Translations under genes and position numbers: made by a program | Source of the DNA: CBW1002 sp046081905 | Lineage (GTDB): Bacteria; Cyanobacteriota; Cyanobacteriia; PCC-6307; Cyanobiaceae | Assembly: GCA_046081905.1 (NCBI GenBank) | Contig: JBJTWS010000078.1 | Span: 1-8,276 of the forward strand | DNA length: 8,276 nt | Direction of reading: 5' to 3' | Notes under the pieces: generated by a model | What the model was told of the DNA's origin: nothing | Databases searched by the model: none | What the model saw: the letters and a program-made list of their open reading frames with translations, nothing else | Part shown: positions 5,716 to 8,276 of the stretch, piece by piece | Layout of the letters: every line of letters begins with the position of its first letter | Numbering within the stretch: position 1 is the stretch's first letter

Positions 5716-6113
5716 CGCCGCGGACGCGTCACCTGCTGGAAGCGTCGCATCTCGCGGCTGCGGCCCCCGTACTCGCTGCGGATCTGTTGCCGGCAGCAGG
5801 CGATCGCCAGGGCATCGGCCTCCGCCGGATCTGCGTTGGCCTCCCCCACCGCCGTATGCCCTTGCGGGGACCCGGCGAAAAAGAGGCGCACCAGGTTCTC
5901 CACCCGGCAGAAATCGGGCCGCTCCTCATAGACACGGCAGCGGCGGCCGCCGGTGTCGTAGTGGATGCACCAGCCGTCGTCCCCCACCAGGGCCAGGTAG
6001 GCGCTGCGCTGCTCCTCGCTGAGGGCGTCCAGGGCTTCCGGGCGCTGGCTGGGGTCGAGCCGGCAGCAGGCGCCGCAGCCGGCGATGCAGTGCCACTGGG
6101 CTGCTCGACTCAT
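5712..6113 (-). CDS. YkgJ-family cysteine cluster protein
   Basis: This 133-aa soluble protein belongs to the YkgJ / CxxCxxCC family, presumed to bind a zinc ion or an iron-sulfur cluster; no reaction is established. The N-terminal cluster is C9-IAG-C13-GA-C16-C17. More conserved cysteines follow at C49 (DDGWCIHYD), C59 (RRCRVYEERP), C69 (FCRVE) and the pair C106-C107 (ACCRQQI). The RPxFCRVE and CCRQQI(x)xxYG segments match the cyanobacterial branch of the family as I recall it. The ATG at 6113 is supported by a strong Shine-Dalgarno (GGAGGT, 8 nt upstream). Its stop overlaps the following transporter gene as ATGA. It is the first gene of the minus-strand run that leaves the divergent psb30 intergenic region, so its promoter should lie within 6114-6255. 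Coupling to a probable Mn transporter suggests a metal-related role, which is an inference. Confidence 0.9.
   Translation of the reverse strand: MSRAAQWHCIAGCGACCRLDPSQRPEALDALSEEQRSAYLALVGDDGWCIHYDTGGRRCRVYEERPDFCRVENLVRLFFAGSPQGHTAVGEANADPAEADALAIACCRQQIRSEYGGRSREMRRFQQVTRPRR
5800..5807. repeat. HIP1 octamer
   Basis: This is GCGATCGC in the extended GGCGATCGCC form, inside the ykgJ-type gene. Confidence 0.9.
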
Positions 6114-6121
6114 GAAACCCC

Positions 6122-6127
6122 ACCTCC
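6122..6127 (-). promoter_or_regulatory. Strong Shine-Dalgarno of the ykgJ-type gene
   Basis: On the minus strand GGAGGT lies 8 nt before the ATG at 6113. It is the only canonical ribosome binding site seen in the window; most other starts here are overlapped or lack one. Confidence 0.75.
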
Positions 6128-6160
6128 GCTCTCCGCGCCCCCAGCATGGCCCGGCCGGCG

Positions 6161-6179
6161 CTGTGACAAGCCGTCACAG
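6161..6179. promoter_or_regulatory. 19-bp palindrome in the psb30/ykgJ divergent region (candidate operator)
   Basis: The sequence is CTGTGACAAGCCGTCACAG: perfect 7-bp arms around AAGCC. It lies 77 bp before the psb30 ATG and 48 bp before the ykgJ-type ATG, so it could act on either promoter. The half-sites resemble TGTGA/TCACA sites of CRP-family regulators, but the spacing is 7 rather than the usual 6. It matches 835-853 upstream of acsF at 14 of 19 positions. A regulatory role is inferred. Confidence 0.5.
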
Positions 6180-6255
6180 AGGCGGTGCGGACCGGAACGA
6201 GGGAGAAGCGGGCCGGTAATCTCCACGCAGATTTCACCGCACGGCGGGCCGATCC

Positions 6256-6363
6256 ATGGGTATCGACTTTCATCTGATCGCCAACTTCGCCGCCCTGGCC
6301 CTGATCACCATCGCCGGCCCGGCGGTGATCTTCATCCTCTTCTACCGCCGCGGCGCCCTCTGA
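6256..6363 (+). CDS. psb30: Photosystem II protein Psb30 (Ycf12)
   Basis: This 35-aa single-helix protein (residues about 8-29 membrane, then YRRGAL) is the small PSII subunit Psb30/Ycf12. It sits at the periphery of the reaction centre near PsbJ, PsbK and PsbZ in the thylakoid membrane and helps stabilise the complex. The start MGIDFHLIANFAALALIT and end FILFYRRGAL match the cyanobacterial protein essentially throughout, and the length is typical. It is the only plus-strand gene in the window. The ATG at 6256 has no clear Shine-Dalgarno. The 142-bp divergent region upstream holds a palindrome at 6161-6179, and a hairpin at 6404-6423 follows the stop by 40 bp. It converges on the clc gene, whose coding end lies 49 bp away. 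As I recall, psb30 near recJ is seen in other picocyanobacteria, as here with clc between. Confidence 0.97.
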   Translation: MGIDFHLIANFAALALITIAGPAVIFILFYRRGAL

Positions 6364-6403
6364 TCCGGGTCTCCCTGCTCCCGCATCTTCCTGTTGTTTT
6401 CGG

Positions 6404-6423
6404 CCTCCCCCGTCAGGGGGAGG
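6404..6423 (+). terminator. Hairpin terminator candidate after psb30
   Basis: An 8-bp perfect GC-rich stem CCTCCCCC / GGGGGAGG closes on loop GTCA and is followed by TTTCGT on the plus strand. The T run is short, so termination may be incomplete. The loop contains the clc stop codon (6413-6415), so the hairpin sits at the exact meeting point of the two convergent genes. Confidence 0.65.
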
Positions 6424-7801
6424 TTTCGTGCTGTGCGGCTTCTGCCTGGGTGGTTGGAGGTTCTGCCGGTGACGCGATGCCTGCCCGCTCCGCAGGCGGT
6501 GCATCCCCGCCGCGGTCGAGTTCCGCCAGGGCGTGATAGATGGGCGTGCGCACCAGCATCCGGCCGGCGTAGGCCCCCAGGCCCGCCGCCAGCAGCAGTC
6601 CGGCCAGGAGCTGCTGGTCGCCGGCCATGTGCAGCGCGAACAGCATGCTCATCACCGGCAGCTGGGTGGCTCCCGCCAGGGAGGCCACCATCCCCAGGGC
6701 CAGGCCCACGTGGGGATCGCCGCCGATCCATTCGATCACCCCGGCCCCGTACACCGCGCCGAGGGTGAAGGCCGGATCGATCAGCCCCCCCGGGATGCCG
6801 CCCGCCAGGGAAACCACAGGGGCCAGCAGCCGCACCAGCAGGGTGCCTAACCAGGCCCAGCCGGTGGCGATCGGGCGTGGATCGTCGATCAGCTGGCTCA
6901 TCAGCCGCTCGCCATCGCCGCCGCTGAGGCCCTGGCTGCTCAGCAGCATCAGGCTGATCAGCAGCCCCAGCCCCAGCCCCCAGCGCCAGGGTTGGCGGCG
7001 GACGTGCGGCCGCAGCCAGCCGGTGGCGGCGAGCAGCAGGCGGGAAAACAGTCCTCCCAGCAGGCCCGCCGTGATGCCGATCGGCACGGCCCAGAGCAGC
7101 AGCTCCGTTTCGGGGGTGGCATTGGGGATCACACCCAGGCCGTAGAGCGGTTCGCCGCCCCAGTGGCTCATCAGGGCGGCGGTGGCGCATACCAGCAGCC
7201 CCGGCCACACCAGGGAGGCCTGGAAGCGGCCGGTGAGCTCCTCGGCCATGAACACCACCCCCATCAGGGGGCTGTTGAAGCCCCCCGCCAGGCCCGCGCC
7301 GGCGGCGATCGCCAGCACCCCCCCCGGCACCAGCCCCCGCAGCAGCCAGGGCCAGCGGCGCCGCAGGCCGTGGGCCACGCTCGCCCCCACCTGCACCACC
7401 GGCCCTTCCCGTCCGAGCGAGAGCAGCGACAGGCTGGCGACGGTCCAGAGCAGGCAGCGCCGCCAGGTGGGGGGGGCAGCCAGCAGTTTGTCGCTCTTGT
7501 GGGGATCGTGCAGGCTCGCCATCGCCTGGGGGATGCCGGATCCCCGGCCGTCGGCCCAGGGCCCCGCCTGCAGGGCCAGCAGCAGCGGCACCACCGCCAC
7601 CGGAGCGAGCACCAGCAGCAGGCCGGCGCGGCTCCAGCCCTCGCCCGAGAAGCCCGGCAGCAGCCCCAGCAGCCGGTCCTGCCAGTGGTCCACCACGTTC
7701 AGCGGCCAGCAGGCCAGCCCCACCGCCAGCCCCAGCAGGGCCAGGTCCAGCAGGTGGCGGCTGAGGTGCAGCAGCGGCTGGCGGGCGGCGCGCGGCTCCA
7801 T
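6413..7801 (-). CDS. CLC-family chloride channel / Cl-/H+ antiporter
   Basis: This 462-aa polytopic membrane protein has the length and motifs of bacterial CLC transporters without CBS domains. Filter segment one is GSGIP (87-91). Segment two is GREGP (130-134), holding the gating Glu E132. FNSPLMGVVFMAEEL (175-189) includes E188, which aligns with the internal proton Glu E203 of E. coli ClcA, favouring an antiporter over a pure channel. Tyr422 (TPIYHAL) aligns with the central Tyr445. The third segment is unusual: GLIDP (339-343) where ClcA has GIFAP, putting Ile and Asp beside the anion path. A hydrophilic tail of about 40 residues follows. The start ATG at 7801 overlaps the recJ stop by one base (TGATG), suggesting coupled translation; the frame extends upstream only as a shadow through recJ. 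The stop lies in the psb30 terminator loop. Confidence 0.93.
   Translation of the reverse strand: MEPRAARQPLLHLSRHLLDLALLGLAVGLACWPLNVVDHWQDRLLGLLPGFSGEGWSRAGLLLVLAPVAVVPLLLALQAGPWADGRGSGIPQAMASLHDPHKSDKLLAAPPTWRRCLLWTVASLSLLSLGREGPVVQVGASVAHGLRRRWPWLLRGLVPGGVLAIAAGAGLAGGFNSPLMGVVFMAEELTGRFQASLVWPGLLVCATAALMSHWGGEPLYGLGVIPNATPETELLLWAVPIGITAGLLGGLFSRLLLAATGWLRPHVRRQPWRWGLGLGLLISLMLLSSQGLSGGDGERLMSQLIDDPRPIATGWAWLGTLLVRLLAPVVSLAGGIPGGLIDPAFTLGAVYGAGVIEWIGGDPHVGLALGMVASLAGATQLPVMSMLFALHMAGDQQLLAGLLLAAGLGAYAGRMLVRTPIYHALAELDRGGDAPPAERAGIASPAEPPTTQAEAAQHETSP
7305..7312. repeat. HIP1 octamer
   Basis: This is GCGATCGC in the extended GGCGATCGCC form, inside the clc gene. Confidence 0.9.
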
Positions 7802-8276
7802 CAGGCCACCAGTCCCAGGGCCATCGCCGCCTCGCGAGCGAGGGTGCGCAGGTAGGGGTGCTCGGCGTGCTCCGGGCCGCTCTCTCCGGCCGTGAGCCGT
7901 CCATCCGGCAACGACAGCAACTCCTCCCCCGCGGCGTTGCGGATCAGGATGCCCTCCCCCTGCCGCCGGCACCAGTAGGTGCGTTCGCTGCGCTGCAGCA
8001 CCACTTCGTCGCCGCCGCTGGCCCGCAGAGCCACCAGATCGAGCTGCAGCCTCTCCTGGCCCTGCCAGCGATCCAGCCGCAGCCGGTAGGCGATGTCAAG
8101 CCGTGCCGGCAGGGTTGAGCCGCCCTGCCAGTTCCAGGCCATGGCCCGCAGCCGGCAACCATCCTGCTCCAGTTCGAGTTGCAGGTGGCCGCCGCGCAGA
8201 ATGCGGCTGTCCACAAGCAGGCAGTCGCCGCTCCAGAACAGCGGCGCCGGATGGCCGATTCCGAACGGTTCGAGCC
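7801..8276 (-). CDS. recJ: Single-stranded-DNA-specific exonuclease RecJ (partial, 3' end only)
   Basis: The last 157 codons are present; the 5' part, including the DHH and DHHA1 catalytic domains, lies beyond the right edge. The frame is open to the edge. It begins with LEPFGIGHPAPLFWSG, the PFGxGNPxPxF-type segment that opens the RecJ OB domain. ILRGGHLQLELEQDG and RLDIAYRLRLDRWQGQERLQL follow, typical of the RecJ OB fold that binds single-stranded DNA. The cyanobacterial C-terminal extension (TYWCRRQGEGILIRN, then EHPYLRTLAREAAMALGL) completes it. RecJ degrades single-stranded DNA 5' to 3' in recombination and mismatch repair. An ATG at 8214 lies inside this frame, but homology continues upstream of it, so it is not the real start. 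The stop overlaps the clc start as TGATG. No catalytic residue can be checked here. Confidence 0.9.
   Translation of the reverse strand, partial: LEPFGIGHPAPLFWSGDCLLVDSRILRGGHLQLELEQDGCRLRAMAWNWQGGSTLPARLDIAYRLRLDRWQGQERLQLDLVALRASGGDEVVLQRSERTYWCRRQGEGILIRNAAGEELLSLPDGRLTAGESGPEHAEHPYLRTLAREAAMALGLVA

Noticed and set aside
6162..6178. Calling the psb30 palindrome a CRP (SYCRP1) or NtcA site
   Set aside because: The half-site spacing is TGTGA-N7-TCACA rather than N6, and there is no GTA-N8-TAC core, so the regulator is left unnamed.
6191..6222. Possible -10 element (GGTAAT / TAATCT) for psb30
   Set aside because: It matches TATAAT at no more than 4 of 6 positions and has no -35 partner at the right distance, so it is too weak to annotate.
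6342..7904. 520-codon open frame on the minus strand
   Set aside because: It is out of frame with the CLC protein over the same bases and Arg/Pro/Gly-rich; the other minus-strand frame carries all CLC motifs.
1..8276. Search for CRISPR arrays, tRNAs, rRNAs, insertion sequences or phage genes
   Set aside because: No regularly spaced repeats, cloverleaf sequence, transposase or terminal inverted repeats were seen. The repeats found are HIP1, the GDT1 signature pair, the start-region pair and the operator-like palindromes.

Overview
This window comes from a cyanobacterium, most likely a high-GC picocyanobacterium of the Cyanobium / marine Synechococcus group. It carries the aerobic chlorophyll-synthesis gene acsF, the photosystem II small subunit gene psb30 (ycf12), a DUF2996 gene, and an RNase II/R-like gene of the type annotated 'zam' in cyanobacteria. 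It also has four HIP1 octamers (GCGATCGC), a cyanobacterial hallmark. Base composition is very GC-rich (roughly 70% by eye), so long antisense reading frames are abundant and were discarded.

Layout. Nearly everything is on the minus strand. Read in that direction, the right edge holds the 3' end of recJ, which overlaps a CLC chloride/proton antiporter gene by one base. psb30 lies on the plus strand and converges on the clc gene; a strong hairpin covers the clc stop codon. A 142-bp divergent region separates psb30 from a minus-strand run: ykgJ-type Cys-cluster protein, two half-size UPF0016/GDT1 (Mn-exporter family) proteins, zam, ubiX, a two-helix LapA-like membrane protein, a DUF2996 protein, and the first 258 codons of acsF, which leaves at the left edge. 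Several junctions are tight: ATGA between ykgJ and gdt1B, a 4-bp gap between zam and ubiX, GTGA between ubiX and the LapA-like gene, and TGATG between recJ and clc.

How the genes may work together. acsF (chlorophyll), psb30 (photosystem II) and the paired GDT1-family proteins (probably Mn2+ transport, relevant to the oxygen-evolving cluster) suggest a photosynthesis-oriented neighbourhood. Housekeeping genes (recJ, ubiX, an RNB-fold protein) are interspersed.

Most interesting signals. (1) A 19-bp palindrome with CTGTGAC / GTC(A/T)CAG arms occurs upstream of both acsF and psb30 (14 of 19 positions identical) and may be a shared operator. (2) The RNB domain of the zam product lacks the catalytic aspartates and the conserved arginine pair of RNase II/R, so it looks like a pseudo-nuclease that keeps its RNA-binding domains. 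(3) A near-identical 21-nt segment (19 of 21) sits in the same register over the GTG starts of ubiX and the DUF2996 gene. (4) The CLC protein has GLIDP where the third anion-filter segment is normally GxFxP. No mobile element, tRNA, rRNA or CRISPR was seen, and no gene-free stretch exceeds about 150 bases.
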